Below, piece by piece: positions 1-9,022 of a DNA stretch of 64,000 nucleotides. The notes under the pieces were generated by a model that was not told where the DNA came from, did no database searches, and worked only from the letters and a program-made list of their open reading frames with translations. Each line of letters begins with the position of its first letter. Positions within the stretch are counted from its first letter, which is position 1. This DNA comes from Paenibacillus aceris (lineage in GTDB: Bacteria > Bacillota > Bacilli > Paenibacillales > NBRC-103111), in assembly GCF_017874035.1 (NCBI RefSeq), contig NZ_JAGGKV010000003.1:248001-312000 (forward strand), read 5' to 3'. The position numbers were made by a program, and so were the translations under genes.

Positions 1-781
1 ATGTTGTAAAATCCAGCTCGCGAGTATGATTTTCTCCCGGGATTATGTACCCTTGCTGGAGCAAATGGTCAGCAGCAAATTCAAAGCGGGTAGAAACCGA
101 AACTAACTGTTCTCTTTTTCTGTATTTCACGTATTTCTTATACAAATCCCAGGCAAACATCGCCCAGATGACAAAGAAAATAAGTTGATTGACATAATGA
201 TCCAAATAAAAGATAAAGACTAAACCGCCTATTAAGCCCACAATCCATAGCCATCGGGTCACTGCGGTAGCGATTCTCCCGCCATCCAGCGGATGAATCG
301 GCAATAAATTAATTAAATTCAGGTAGAACGCAGCATAGGCTACTGAAACAATGACGGGGGAATTTGTATATACGCCCAAAGCAAAAGCGGCAACACCCCC
401 AAGAGTTCCTAGAATGGGGCCTCCAATCCCGATGAAAGCTTCAGTTGCTGCATCGGTCGGATTCTTTTTCATTGTAATTAATGCGCCAAGGAACGGGATA
501 AAGACAGGCGCAGAGACGGGCAGCCCTTTCAACTTTGCCGCAAAAACATGACCGAGTTCATGAATCAGGATCATCACAACAATGCCAATGGCAAAAGGAA
601 GAGGGGCCAGGTACGCGTATGCCCAAATCGTAATAAACATCGATATGACAGCACCGCCGACTTTGCCAACTTTTAAAAATGCCAAAAGCAGCTTTCCTTG
701 CGATAGCAAGACAGCCAGGAAGCCGCCTATGGCTAGAGGTGACTTTTTGCGTGATGGTTTCTGCTTCTCTTCCAACCGCAC
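1..781 (-). CDS. Site-2 protease family zinc metalloprotease (M50), partial
   Basis: Membrane-embedded zinc protease of the M50/SpoIVFB-like group, which cuts substrates within or next to the membrane. The reading frame is open to the left window edge, so the C-terminus is missing. The zinc motif HELGH lies at residues 74-78, and the second M50 motif, an NxxPxxPLDGG-type segment (NLLPIHPLDGG), is encoded near 280-320. Hydrophobic segments surround both. I chose the GTG at 781: the purine-rich AAAGGGGTGAG just upstream serves as ribosome binding site and overlaps the stop of the YusI-like gene, so the two are probably co-transcribed. The substrate cannot be told from sequence; a role in sporulation or anti-sigma processing is only a family-level possibility. 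Confidence 0.85.
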   Translation of the reverse strand, partial: MRLEEKQKPSRKKSPLAIGGFLAVLLSQGKLLLAFLKVGKVGGAVISMFITIWAYAYLAPLPFAIGIVVMILIHELGHVFAAKLKGLPVSAPVFIPFLGALITMKKNPTDAATEAFIGIGGPILGTLGGVAAFALGVYTNSPVIVSVAYAAFYLNLINLLPIHPLDGGRIATAVTRWLWIVGLIGGLVFIFYLDHYVNQLIFFVIWAMFAWDLYKKYVKYRKREQLVSVSTRFEFAADHLLQQGYIIPGENHTRELDFTT

Positions 782-782
782 C

Positions 783-1148
783 TCACCCCTTTGCCCATGC
801 TTCCTCAAACTCTGCTTCCTTAAAGCCAACCGTAACCTTCATGCCATCCGTCACAATTGGGCGTTTAATCAACCTGCCGTTTGAGGCTAAAAGATCAAGC
901 ATTTGGTCCTGCGACATGCCAGGCAGCTTGTCTTTCAAATTCATTTCCTTGTACACCTCACCGGATGTGTTAAAAAACTTTTTGATCCCGAGTCCGCTAT
1001 CGCTTACCAGCTTGGCCAATTCTTTGGCGGAAGGCGGTGTCTCGAATAACGGTACGTTCTCTGCCACCTCTACGTTATGGGCTTTCAGCCACTTCAACAT
1101 GCTGCGGCATGTCCCGCATTTATCATAACAATATACTTTTACTCCCAT
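783..1148 (-). CDS. yusI: Spx/ArsC-family protein, YusI-like
   Basis: A 121-residue thioredoxin-fold protein of the ArsC/Spx superfamily. Redox-type cysteines sit near the N-terminus in CGTC (Cys11 and Cys14). The middle and C-terminal signatures KKFFNTSG, LLASNGRLIKRP and KVTVGF closely match B. subtilis YusI from memory, so it is better called YusI-like than arsenate reductase: no arsenic genes are nearby. Members may be reductases or Spx-like RNA polymerase partners, and the function of YusI itself is not settled. The ATG at 1148 has an AAAGGAG sequence upstream. The stop overlaps the ribosome binding site of the following membrane protease gene, suggesting translational coupling. Confidence 0.82.
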   Translation of the reverse strand: MGVKVYCYDKCGTCRSMLKWLKAHNVEVAENVPLFETPPSAKELAKLVSDSGLGIKKFFNTSGEVYKEMNLKDKLPGMSQDQMLDLLASNGRLIKRPIVTDGMKVTVGFKEAEFEEAWAKG

Positions 1149-1241
1149 GATGTAAGGACTCCTTTATGTAAGTGTAAAGCTTATTTCATAATTAATTAAA
1201 ATTTTGGGCTAATTCAAATGGAAAGTCAAGTTATTCGAAAC

Positions 1242-1276
1242 AAAAACCACCCTAGAATTTGGATGGTTTTTGTAAA
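1242..1276 (-). terminator. Rho-independent terminator after the cobalamin/rluA operon
   Basis: On the minus strand an ACCATCC / GGGTGGT stem (one G-U pair) with an 8-base loop is followed by a T run. It lies 10 bases past the rluA-family stop codon and would end the long B12 operon. Confidence 0.7.
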
Positions 1277-1286
1277 ACTAGTCATT

Positions 1287-2219
1287 TTATTGTAACCAAG
1301 CTTGTAAAGCGGCCAAATCTGCCGGAAGCGGAGCGTTAAACTCCGTCCATTCCCTCGTACCTGGGTGAACAAAGCCCAGTTTAAAAGCGTGCAGCGCCTG
1401 GCGAGTCAGCCGTTCACCAGCCTCAGCCGCATCGGGGCTTGACTCAAATTCAGGCAATGTATACATCTTGTCCCCAATCAGCGGATGACCTAAGTGCCTC
1501 ATATGCACGCGAATTTGGTGCGTTCTCCCTGTCTCTAGCCATATACGGACTAAAGCAGCTTGTGAGTATTGTTCCACAACCTCGTAATGAGTAACTGCCG
1601 AGTAACCCTCTGGCGTGACAATGCGCACATGCGGCTGCTCGGGATCCCGGTCGATAGGTTCATTTATCGTTCCCTTCGTATCCGTGAAACGCCCCCAAAC
1701 AAAGGCCAAATATTCTTTTTTTACCTGGTGCTGAATCATCTGCTCGGATATTTGCTGGTGAACATAAGGCGTCTTAGCGATTGCCAATACGCCCGAAGTT
1801 TCTTGATCAAGCCGATGCACAGGGCGGAAACGGCAAGTAATGCCGGCCTGCTGCCAGTGATACACAACGGCATTGGCAATCGTATTCACGTAATGCCCGT
1901 GCGTGGGATGTACTATTACGCCTGCCTCTTTGGCTAGAATCAGCAGATGCTCGTCTTCATGAAGAATATGCAGAGGAAGGTCTTGAGGCAGTATATCCTC
2001 AGACGTTTCCTCCTCCATGCGGATCTCCACGCGGTCGCCGGCTTTCACCTTGATGTTAATGTATTGCCGGACTCCATTGACCGTTATCCCCTGCTCCGTC
2101 AATTTGATGCGTGACAGCAGCTTGCGCGACACCATCAATCTCTTTTGCAGCACCGTCTTCAGAATAAAGCCTTCTTCCTCCGGCGGTACGATATATACTA
2201 GCGGTTCATAATAGCTCAT
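1287..2219 (-). CDS. RluA-family RNA pseudouridine synthase
   Basis: A 310-residue pseudouridine synthase of the RluA/RluC/RluD group, which isomerises uridine in rRNA or tRNA. An S4-like RNA-binding segment occupies about residues 18-70. The catalytic motif HRLDQETSG has the nucleophile Asp138, and the downstream LETGRTHQIRVHM motif is also typical. The ATG at 2219 overlaps the stop of the adenosyltransferase gene (ATGA), so this is the last gene of the cobalamin operon although it has no known link to B12. The target uridine cannot be assigned from sequence. It could be YlyB-, YjbO- or YhcT-like, as Bacillus has several paralogues. Confidence 0.9.
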   Translation of the reverse strand: MSYYEPLVYIVPPEEEGFILKTVLQKRLMVSRKLLSRIKLTEQGITVNGVRQYINIKVKAGDRVEIRMEEETSEDILPQDLPLHILHEDEHLLILAKEAGVIVHPTHGHYVNTIANAVVYHWQQAGITCRFRPVHRLDQETSGVLAIAKTPYVHQQISEQMIQHQVKKEYLAFVWGRFTDTKGTINEPIDRDPEQPHVRIVTPEGYSAVTHYEVVEQYSQAALVRIWLETGRTHQIRVHMRHLGHPLIGDKMYTLPEFESSPDAAEAGERLTRQALHAFKLGFVHPGTREWTEFNAPLPADLAALQAWLQ

Positions 2220-2785
2220 GATTTACGTCTAAACACCTCGGCGCTGCGCACATACTCCACATCAGCAATCCCTTCGCGGTGGTTCGCCGTGCGGGCAATC
2301 GTAAAGAATAAGTCGGACAGCCGGTTTAAATACCTGCGCACTTCCGGATTAATTTCCTGCGTGCGGGCCAGCGTGACGACCCTGCGTTCTGCTCTGCGGC
2401 ACACTGTGCGGCATACATGAAGCGTAGAAGAAACACTTCCGCCACCCGGCAAAATGAATCGCGTAATATCCGGCGTTTCCGCATCGTATTTATCGATCCA
2501 TGCCTCTAGCGCATCCACCATCGCTGCTGTAACTTTGTAGGGACGCAGCTCCTGCTTCAAAAGGGCAAGGTCCGAACCGCAATCGAACAGTTCATGCTGC
2601 ACTTGAAGCAAATCCGGCAGTAAATCCGGATATTTCGCCGGGTCCATAAAGCTCATCGCCTGACCCACATAACAATTCAATTCGTCTGTCGTTCCGTAAG
2701 CTTCAACACGAGCATCGTCCTTATCCACACGACCGCCAATTACACCTGTCTGACCGGCATCCCCGGTGCGAGTATAAATTTTCAT
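2216..2785 (-). CDS. PduO-type cob(I)yrinic acid a,c-diamide adenosyltransferase
   Basis: Transfers the adenosyl group of ATP to the Co(I) corrinoid, giving adenosylcobalamin precursors. The 189-residue protein has the PduO-family N-terminal ATP motif TRTGDAGQTG (residues 5-14), the CRRAERRV helix and the RYLNRLSDLFF motif near the C-terminus. I place the start at the ATG at 2785, 8 codons inside the longest frame: GGAGG stands 10 bases before it, and it overlaps the cobQ stop by ATGA. The gene overlaps rluA downstream in the same way. It is unrelated in fold to the CobA/BtuR-type enzyme. It belongs to the riboswitch-led B12 operon, so expression should fall when cobalamin is plentiful. Confidence 0.93.
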   Translation of the reverse strand: MKIYTRTGDAGQTGVIGGRVDKDDARVEAYGTTDELNCYVGQAMSFMDPAKYPDLLPDLLQVQHELFDCGSDLALLKQELRPYKVTAAMVDALEAWIDKYDAETPDITRFILPGGGSVSSTLHVCRTVCRRAERRVVTLARTQEINPEVRRYLNRLSDLFFTIARTANHREGIADVEYVRSAEVFRRKS

Positions 2786-4392
2786 TCTTTGACGTCCTCC
2801 CTTTGACAAGGCTGTGATACCTTCATCATCTCATAAACGCGCTGCATATCCAAGTGACTTCTAACATGGTCAGCCAGCCTATCGAATGCGGCTTCTCTGC
2901 GCTCTTTGAAGCGTAGACCTCCGTCGACAGGCGCAAGCCCCTTCATTTTCCGAATGCGGTTTAACCAAGCCCTCCGGAAATCATCATTATGCAAAATCCC
3001 ATGAACATACGTCCCCCAGACACGTCCCTGATCTATTGCCGCACCGTCTCCGTGCAGATCCTTATCTGAAGCAAATGCCTCATCATTGGTATACGCCTTG
3101 ATTTGGAAAGGCATGACGATATCTTTCAGAAACCTTGTCCGCCCCATGTGGATTTCATAACCATCTATGAGAAGTTCAGGACTGCCTTCTTCTATAAAAA
3201 GCGACGAGCTTCCCCGCACTTGAACCGTGCGTTTGCTAGATGTAAACACCGTCTCCGTCGGCAAAAGACCTAATCCCTCAAGTTCAGGATGATCGGATTC
3301 GTAACCTTGCGGGTCAAGCAGCTTCTCGCCAAGCATCTGATAGCCTGCGCAAATGCCGGCGACCCATCCATTCTCATCCTGTGCGAAAGATTTAATACGC
3401 AGTGCCAAACCGGATTCGTTCAAGTATCGCAAATCATCCATCGTATTCTTGCTTCCCGGGAGTAAAACGACATCCGGTGTCCCCCAATCGGAGAGATGGG
3501 CAATGTACCTGAAATGAACATCCTGTTCTTCCTGAAGCGGATCGAAATCCGTAAAATTAGAAAGACGAGGCAAGCGGATCACGGCTACATCCAATTGATC
3601 CTGCGACTTCTCTGGCATACTCTGTGCCATCTTCCGCATGCGCTTTGAGTCCAAAGAAGCAGAATCTTCATCTTCGATACCTAGCTGAGGCAAATAAGGA
3701 ATAACTCCAAGTACCGTCTTCCCTGTCCGCTCCTCAAGCCAGTCCAGGCCAGGCTTCAGCAAGCTGACGTCTCCACGAAATTTATTAATAATAAAGCCCT
3801 TCACGCGTTCTCTTTCTTCCGGCGCCAAAATCTCCATCGTCCCGACGATCGAAGCAAAAACACCTCCGCGATCAATATCCGCGACGAGTAGAACAGGAGC
3901 ATCCGCCCACCCGGCTAAGCGCATATTGACGATGTCTCGATCTTTGAGATTTACCTCAGCGGGACTCCCTGCTCCTTCCAGCACCACAATGTCATATTCG
4001 TTGCGCAGACGATCTAAGGCATTTTTGACAATCACTTCCGCCTGCGGCAGGTACGATTCCCGATAGGTCCTTGCGTCTAAATCGGAGTATGGCTTACCGT
4101 GCACGACAACCTGTGCCACCATGTCCTGCTTCGGCTTCAGCAAAATCGGATTCATATCCGTTGTGGCCAAAATGCGGCAGGCGTCTGCCTGTACCCCTTG
4201 CGCCCGACCGATCTCTTTACCATCGAAAGTAACGTAAGAATTGAGGGACATATTCTGCGACTTGAATGGCGCAGTATGCCAGCCATCCTGAACGAGAATA
4301 CGACATATAGCTGCCGTTAGAATGCTTTTGCCTACATCCGAAGCTGTCCCTTGAATCATCAGTGTTGCTGCCCGTGCCACCGCTTTAGTCAT
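2782..4392 (-). CDS. cobQ: Cobyric acid synthase
   Basis: Glutamine-dependent amidase (CobQ/CbiP) that converts adenosylcobyrinic acid a,c-diamide to adenosylcobyric acid by amidating four side chains. The 536 residues are the usual length. The N-terminal dethiobiotin-synthetase-like domain carries the nucleotide loop GTASDVGKS (residues 15-23). The C-terminal class I glutaminase domain has the nucleophile Cys348 in GICAGYQ and the catalytic His464 in YVHGIL. The ATG overlaps the cobD stop by 4 bases and the gene overlaps the adenosyltransferase at its other end, so the operon is tightly coupled. Corrin-ring synthesis genes are absent from the window, so the precursor comes from salvage or from genes elsewhere. 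Confidence 0.96.
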   Translation of the reverse strand: MTKAVARAATLMIQGTASDVGKSILTAAICRILVQDGWHTAPFKSQNMSLNSYVTFDGKEIGRAQGVQADACRILATTDMNPILLKPKQDMVAQVVVHGKPYSDLDARTYRESYLPQAEVIVKNALDRLRNEYDIVVLEGAGSPAEVNLKDRDIVNMRLAGWADAPVLLVADIDRGGVFASIVGTMEILAPEERERVKGFIINKFRGDVSLLKPGLDWLEERTGKTVLGVIPYLPQLGIEDEDSASLDSKRMRKMAQSMPEKSQDQLDVAVIRLPRLSNFTDFDPLQEEQDVHFRYIAHLSDWGTPDVVLLPGSKNTMDDLRYLNESGLALRIKSFAQDENGWVAGICAGYQMLGEKLLDPQGYESDHPELEGLGLLPTETVFTSSKRTVQVRGSSSLFIEEGSPELLIDGYEIHMGRTRFLKDIVMPFQIKAYTNDEAFASDKDLHGDGAAIDQGRVWGTYVHGILHNDDFRRAWLNRIRKMKGLAPVDGGLRFKERREAAFDRLADHVRSHLDMQRVYEMMKVSQPCQREDVKE

Positions 4393-5492
4393 GATTTTGT
4401 CCTCGATTCTGCGCCAAAAGCTGCCAGCATGAGGCGCAGCCCTTCGATTAACCGCACATTGTCCTCGCGAAGCCGGATAGCAACACGGCAGTATCGTTCA
4501 CTCAAGCCTTCAAAAAGAGAGGCGTCTCTAATGAGAATGCCCTGCTGTCCCATATACTTTTGCGCTTGTTTCACAGTTAAACCCATTGGCTCAGGAAATG
4601 AAAACAACACGAAATTCACTTCAGTAAACACAACATCTAAGCCCAATTGCCGAAGCTGCCCAGTGAGCCAAGCTTTCTCTTCCTGCAGCCAATGACGGCT
4701 GTTCCGCTCAAATTTTTCATCCTCCAGCACAGCCGTACCGATGCGCTGAGCCAAGTAATTGACGCTCCACTGCACTTGCTGCTGCTGGATTTCCCGAATC
4801 GCCTCCGGGTGTGCCACCATGAAACCTAACCGAATTCCAGGAATGGAATAAAATTTCGTCATCGACCGAATGACGAAGAGCTGCCTGCTCGTTGAAGCCA
4901 GTTTCAAGAGAGAGTGCTCCTGCTCATCCGCCACAAAATCCATGAAGGCCTCATCGAGCACACAGCTGCGACCGCTCTCTATAAGATTACTCAGAATGTG
5001 CCGAGGAATCAGCTTTCCTGTTGGATTATTGGGATGACCTAGAAAAAAGAGATCCACTGCCGAATATGCAGCTTCCATATCCTGTTGCTGCAGCTCAAAT
5101 TGATGAGACGATCTCAGCGGAATATTGTAGATACCGCCGCCTGTTTTATGAATAGCTTCCTCATATTCGCTAAAAGACGGCCTCGCTAACCCCGTTACGG
5201 AAGGCTTCAGTACTCTCGCGATCAAATCAATCAGCTCTGCCGCCCCGTTGCCGACCAAGATGCTCTCCATCGGAATTTCATATTTCTGTGCGAGCTTGCT
5301 TCGCAATTCACGGACCGCAGGGTCAGGATACTTGACGATATCCCGCCATGCATCGCTCAAAATTTGTTGAACGACAAGAGGGGGACCTAAAGGGTTCATA
5401 TTCGAACTAAAATCGAGAAATTGGTCCTTCGGCCAGCCGAACGTTTCTTCAGCAGTCCAGAGATCTCCACCATGTCCATAGCGTTCTAACAT
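4389..5492 (-). CDS. cobD: Threonine-phosphate decarboxylase
   Basis: PLP enzyme of aminotransferase fold type I that decarboxylates L-threonine O-3-phosphate to (R)-1-amino-2-propanol phosphate, the linker joining the corrin ring to the nucleotide loop. The N-terminus YGHGGDLW is typical of CobD rather than HisC. The segment DFSSNMNPLGPP (27-38) is also characteristic, and the PLP lysine is Lys213 in MTKFYSIPGIRLGF. At 367 residues the length is normal. The ATG at 5492 has a GGGGAGGAA ribosome binding site. It sits between cobS and cobQ, which supports this assignment over histidinol-phosphate aminotransferase. Confidence 0.94.
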   Translation of the reverse strand: MLERYGHGGDLWTAEETFGWPKDQFLDFSSNMNPLGPPLVVQQILSDAWRDIVKYPDPAVRELRSKLAQKYEIPMESILVGNGAAELIDLIARVLKPSVTGLARPSFSEYEEAIHKTGGGIYNIPLRSSHQFELQQQDMEAAYSAVDLFFLGHPNNPTGKLIPRHILSNLIESGRSCVLDEAFMDFVADEQEHSLLKLASTSRQLFVIRSMTKFYSIPGIRLGFMVAHPEAIREIQQQQVQWSVNYLAQRIGTAVLEDEKFERNSRHWLQEEKAWLTGQLRQLGLDVVFTEVNFVLFSFPEPMGLTVKQAQKYMGQQGILIRDASLFEGLSERYCRVAIRLREDNVRLIEGLRLMLAAFGAESRTKS

Positions 5493-5509
5493 GAGTTCCT
5501 CCCCTTTCT

Positions 5510-6334
5510 TTATTGAGTTGCAAAAATGACGACGCCCAGCAGCAGAACAGCTTCAAGCAGCTCGTTTAGAGCGCCGTACGTATCTCCGGTCAATCCACCT
5601 AATTTGCGGCTTATGTAGGTTGCCATTAGCCAACCGGTTATAAATGTGCAGCCTGCAAAGCAGAGTAATACAGGCCAGATGGCAGTGGCTAAGCTTATAT
5701 GTGTGAGCCCTAACACTATAGTAGTAGTTAACAGGGCTACTAAAAATGAGATTAGAACATGCCCCCTGCTCACTCCCTGAAAAAAACTGCCTAAGCCCGA
5801 TTCTTTCCGAGCATAGGGCCATCCCTGAATCGCTGCCGTCATAAACCATCGACTCCAGATCGGAACGATGGCGAGCAGGAAGAAGCCGTCTCCGCCTCCA
5901 TCCTTCTTATTGATCTCCAACATGGTGTAAAGGAGCGAAAATTTGAGCAGCAGGTGAAGGACCGCCACGATGACCCCCATGGCTCCAACTCTGCTGTCTT
6001 TCATGATTTCAAGCATTTGCTCACGCGGCCTGTGGCTAAGAATACCGTCAGCGGTATCCATAAGCCCATCCAGATGCAGGCCGCCTGTTAAAATGACCCA
6101 GAGCCCCAATAGCAGCACCGCTGCCGGCATAGCGGGCAAAAACAGGCTCAGGCCTTGCCCCGCCAGGACCAACAGTAGACCTATCACGCAGCCGGCTAAC
6201 GGATAGAAGACCACGCTGCGCCGGAAAACAAGATTGGTATAATTAATTTGCACCGGAATCGGCAAACGGGTAAGAAATTGAAAGGCTGCGATGCAAGCAC
6301 GCAGCCAGTCTAGAACAATACGAGCAGTACGCAC
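5510..6334 (-). CDS. cobS: Adenosylcobinamide-GDP ribazoletransferase (cobalamin synthase)
   Basis: Integral membrane enzyme that joins adenosylcobinamide-GDP and alpha-ribazole (or its phosphate) to make adenosylcobalamin. The 274-residue protein begins with the family signature FLTRLPIP and has the conserved GGLHLDGLMDTADG segment (about 104-117), whose acidic residues bind metal, followed by many hydrophobic helices. The start is GTG at 6334, with GGGAGG seven bases upstream. This start lies inside the end of cbiB (25-base overlap). It follows cbiB in the operon order expected for the nucleotide-loop pathway. Confidence 0.95.
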   Translation of the reverse strand: MRTARIVLDWLRACIAAFQFLTRLPIPVQINYTNLVFRRSVVFYPLAGCVIGLLLVLAGQGLSLFLPAMPAAVLLLGLWVILTGGLHLDGLMDTADGILSHRPREQMLEIMKDSRVGAMGVIVAVLHLLLKFSLLYTMLEINKKDGGGDGFFLLAIVPIWSRWFMTAAIQGWPYARKESGLGSFFQGVSRGHVLISFLVALLTTTIVLGLTHISLATAIWPVLLCFAGCTFITGWLMATYISRKLGGLTGDTYGALNELLEAVLLLGVVIFATQ

Positions 6335-7293
6335 AGCAATCCTCCCATTACTACAAAGCTGACGCCGTAGAGCATTCTAACGGCGTAGACAATATCCTGC
6401 TGCGTCCGCGGCCGCAGCGGCCAGCCCAGGCGAGCGCGCTCGCTCGCCACGCCGCCGTAGACGTTCAGCCCGCCAAGCTCAATTCCGAGTGCCCCGGCGA
6501 CCGCCGACTCCGGAATTCCGCTGTTCGGGCTGGGATGCAGGTGCGCGAAGCGGCGAATCGCCGCCGCTGCGCGTTTCGCCGAGAGTCCGCGCTGCAGCAT
6601 GGCGACGAGGATCAACAGGAGGCCGGTCAGCCGGGCCGGGATCCAGTTCATGACGTCGTCCCAGCGGGCCGACGCCCAGCCGAAATGACGGTAACGGTCA
6701 TTTCGGTAGCCGACCATCGAATCCAGCGTATTCGATGCCCTATACAGCATCGCAAGCGGCGCTCCGCCGATCAGCGCGTAGAAGAGCGGCGAAATCACCG
6801 CGTCTACGATATTCTCCGCCACGGTCTCCACGACCGCACGTGTCAGCTCCTCTTCGCCGAGCGCATCCGTATCACGGCCTACGATGTAGCCCGTGTACTT
6901 ACGAGCGTCGGCAAGATTGCCTTTACGCAGCGGATTGTACACGAGATAAGCGGCATCCTTTAGCCCTTTGATCGCAATCGTGGTTGAAATCAGCCATGTG
7001 CAGACTGCGTAGCCCAGCCATTCGTTGACCGCTCGTGCGGCCAGTATGATGGTTAGCACACTGCAGAAGCTTATCAACACAGTAGTAGTTGTAAGAAGAA
7101 CTCCTTTAAGCCTCAAAGCTGTCTGCCGATCATTTTCTTTGCGCAGCATGCCTTCCATCCAGCGAATCCAACGTCCAATGAGAATAACCGGATGTGTCGG
7201 CCATCTCGGATCGCCAATGATCCAATCTAGTGCAATGGCAGCAGCCGTCATCCAGACGATCTCCTGCCAAGTATATATCCACATAGTAATCAC
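6310..7293 (-). CDS. cbiB: Adenosylcobinamide-phosphate synthase
   Basis: Membrane enzyme (CbiB/CobD of Pseudomonas) that attaches aminopropanol phosphate to cobyric acid. The 327-residue protein has family signatures DWIIGDPRWPTHPVILIGR near the N-terminus and the GIPESAVAGALGIELGG segment toward the C-terminus, with several transmembrane helices. The middle of the gene (about 6400-6850) is visibly more GC-rich than its neighbours. The longest frame starts at GTG 7293, while an ATG three codons in (7284) is an equally good start given the weak GGAA upstream. It lies between cobU and cobS and overlaps cobS. Confidence 0.94.
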   Translation of the reverse strand: MITMWIYTWQEIVWMTAAAIALDWIIGDPRWPTHPVILIGRWIRWMEGMLRKENDRQTALRLKGVLLTTTTVLISFCSVLTIILAARAVNEWLGYAVCTWLISTTIAIKGLKDAAYLVYNPLRKGNLADARKYTGYIVGRDTDALGEEELTRAVVETVAENIVDAVISPLFYALIGGAPLAMLYRASNTLDSMVGYRNDRYRHFGWASARWDDVMNWIPARLTGLLLILVAMLQRGLSAKRAAAAIRRFAHLHPSPNSGIPESAVAGALGIELGGLNVYGGVASERARLGWPLRPRTQQDIVYAVRMLYGVSFVVMGGLLCVLLVLF

Positions 7294-7311
7294 CGTTCCA
7301 TGGTCTTAAGA

Positions 7312-7887
7312 CTACTTGCCCTCATCCAGATCAAATCGATAAGCCCGGCTTTTTAGCTCGATTGGGATGCCAACCGTTACCAGAAATACCTGCTCGCAAA
7401 CCTCAGCTAAACGCTGATTCATGCGTCCTGCCAAGTCGCGAAAGCTGCGGCCGAGCGGATACTCCGGTACAATGCCGTCTCCGACTTCATTCGTAACCAG
7501 AATGAGCCGGCCGCTGTATCCGGACACGCCTTCTACCAGTTCCTCAATACGTTTCATGACCAGCGCAGAAGCCTTGTCATCTCCCTCATATTGGAGCAGC
7601 CAGTTGCTTAACCAGAGCGTTAAGCAATCGACCAGGACAACAGCCTCCTCGCCGCTCTCATCCAGCTGCTTCAAGAGCTCGCACAGCCGGAACGGCTCCT
7701 CCCGGGTATCCCACGGATACCCGGAACTGAGCCTCATCTGCTGGTGCAGATCAACCCGCTCCCTCATTTCCTCATCGTAGATGTGGGAGGTGGCAATATA
7801 AACCCCTCGCTCGCTGCCATGCATTGCGAGCTTCTCAGCAAAAGAGCTCTTGCCGCTGCGCGCGCCGCCCGTTACCAAAACCGCCAT
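7312..7887 (-). CDS. cobU: Bifunctional adenosylcobinamide kinase/guanylyltransferase
   Basis: Phosphorylates adenosylcobinamide and then transfers GMP to give adenosylcobinamide-GDP. The 191 residues include the P-loop GGARSGKSS (residues 7-15) right at the N-terminus, the DCLTLWLSNWL segment (about 87-97) and VTNEVGDGIVPEYPLGRSF, all typical of CobU. The ATG at 7887 has AGGAGG upstream. Gene order cobT-cobU-cbiB-cobS gives the whole lower-ligand assembly pathway. Expected to be controlled by the B12 riboswitch upstream of btuF. Confidence 0.95.
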   Translation of the reverse strand: MAVLVTGGARSGKSSFAEKLAMHGSERGVYIATSHIYDEEMRERVDLHQQMRLSSGYPWDTREEPFRLCELLKQLDESGEEAVVLVDCLTLWLSNWLLQYEGDDKASALVMKRIEELVEGVSGYSGRLILVTNEVGDGIVPEYPLGRSFRDLAGRMNQRLAEVCEQVFLVTVGIPIELKSRAYRFDLDEGK

Positions 7888-7914
7888 GGCGCCTTCGCCT
7901 CCTTCTCTTGCCGC

Positions 7915-8997
7915 CTACTCTCGCGACACGCCTGCGCTTTCGAATGTCGCCATCTCTCTCATGATCTTGCCTGCCGCCTCGATCAAGTTAAAGACAAGCA
8001 CCGCGCCTGTTCCTTCGCCTAGGCGCATATCCATCTGCAGCATCGCAGTGAGGCCAACCGTCTCGAGCATCTTCGCGTGCCCCTGCTCCTGCGATAAGTG
8101 CGAGGCGAGCATGTAAGACGCGCTTAGCGGTGCTAATCGGCTCGCCACGAGCGCCGCCGCCGACGAGATGTAGCCGTCGACGACAACGGGACAACGATTC
8201 TTCGCTGCGCCAAGAATCACGCCAACTAGTCCGGCGATCTCCAATCCGCCGACCTTGCTCAACACCTCAAGCGCGTAATCGCCGCTTGACGTGTCTGCTG
8301 CGTTGTCCTTCGCCGGGCGAAGCCCGTTCACGTCCAACGCCTTATTGACAACCGACTGTTTATGCAGCATTTTCGCATCATCGATACCCGTACCACGGCC
8401 GACGGATATTTCAGCGTCTACGCCTGCCAGCGCGCATAGAATAGCTGCACTAGCCGTTGTGTTGCCGATTCCCATCTCGCCGGTAGCAAAGAGACGGTAG
8501 CCCTTTTCAGCGAGATCATCCACAATTTGGACACCTGCCTCGATCGCTTGTACCGTTTCTTCCAACGTTAGTGCTGCTTCACGCGCCATGTTGCGCGATC
8601 CTTTTCTGACCTTGCACGAAACCAGGTTCGGATGCTCCAGATCCGCGTTAACTCCCATGTCTACGCAGACTACGTCTGCTCCCGCGTGCCGGGCAAGAAC
8701 GTTAACCGCCGCGCCGCCGTGCAGGAAGTTCAGCACCATTTGCGGGGTGACTTCCGCCGGGAACGCGCTAATGCCTTCTTCGCAAACGCCATGATCACCA
8801 GCCATCACAATGACTGCTTTTTTATCAAACAGAGGCTTTACCTCACCAGTAATCCCAGCAACTTGACGTGCAATATCTTCTAATTTGCCTAAGCTTCCCT
8901 GCGGTTTGGTTAATTGATTCAAATGATCATTCGCCTGATTCACCATCTCTGAATGAATAGGTTCGATAGCTCCGATAATTGCTTGCAAATTACTCAC
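7915..8997 (-). CDS. cobT: Nicotinate-nucleotide--dimethylbenzimidazole phosphoribosyltransferase
   Basis: Makes alpha-ribazole 5'-phosphate from the lower-ligand base and nicotinate mononucleotide. The 360-residue protein shows the CobT signatures NQANDHLNQLTKPQGSLG near the N-terminus, VIVMAGDHGVCEEGISAFP, the FATGEMGIGNTT loop and the C-terminal GEGTGAVL segment. The start is GTG at 8997 with GGAGG 8 bases upstream. The 3' third is more GC-rich than the operon average. It is the first biosynthetic gene after the btuFCD transporter genes. Confidence 0.96.
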   Translation of the reverse strand: MSNLQAIIGAIEPIHSEMVNQANDHLNQLTKPQGSLGKLEDIARQVAGITGEVKPLFDKKAVIVMAGDHGVCEEGISAFPAEVTPQMVLNFLHGGAAVNVLARHAGADVVCVDMGVNADLEHPNLVSCKVRKGSRNMAREAALTLEETVQAIEAGVQIVDDLAEKGYRLFATGEMGIGNTTASAAILCALAGVDAEISVGRGTGIDDAKMLHKQSVVNKALDVNGLRPAKDNAADTSSGDYALEVLSKVGGLEIAGLVGVILGAAKNRCPVVVDGYISSAAALVASRLAPLSASYMLASHLSQEQGHAKMLETVGLTAMLQMDMRLGEGTGAVLVFNLIEAAGKIMREMATFESAGVSRE

Positions 8998-9022
8998 TTG
9001 TCATTCCTCCGTTGCCTAATCA

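Noticed and set aside
6535..6971. Plus-strand open frames opposite cbiB
   Set aside because: GC-rich antisense shadows of cbiB with Arg/Ala/Ser-rich composition and no start signals.
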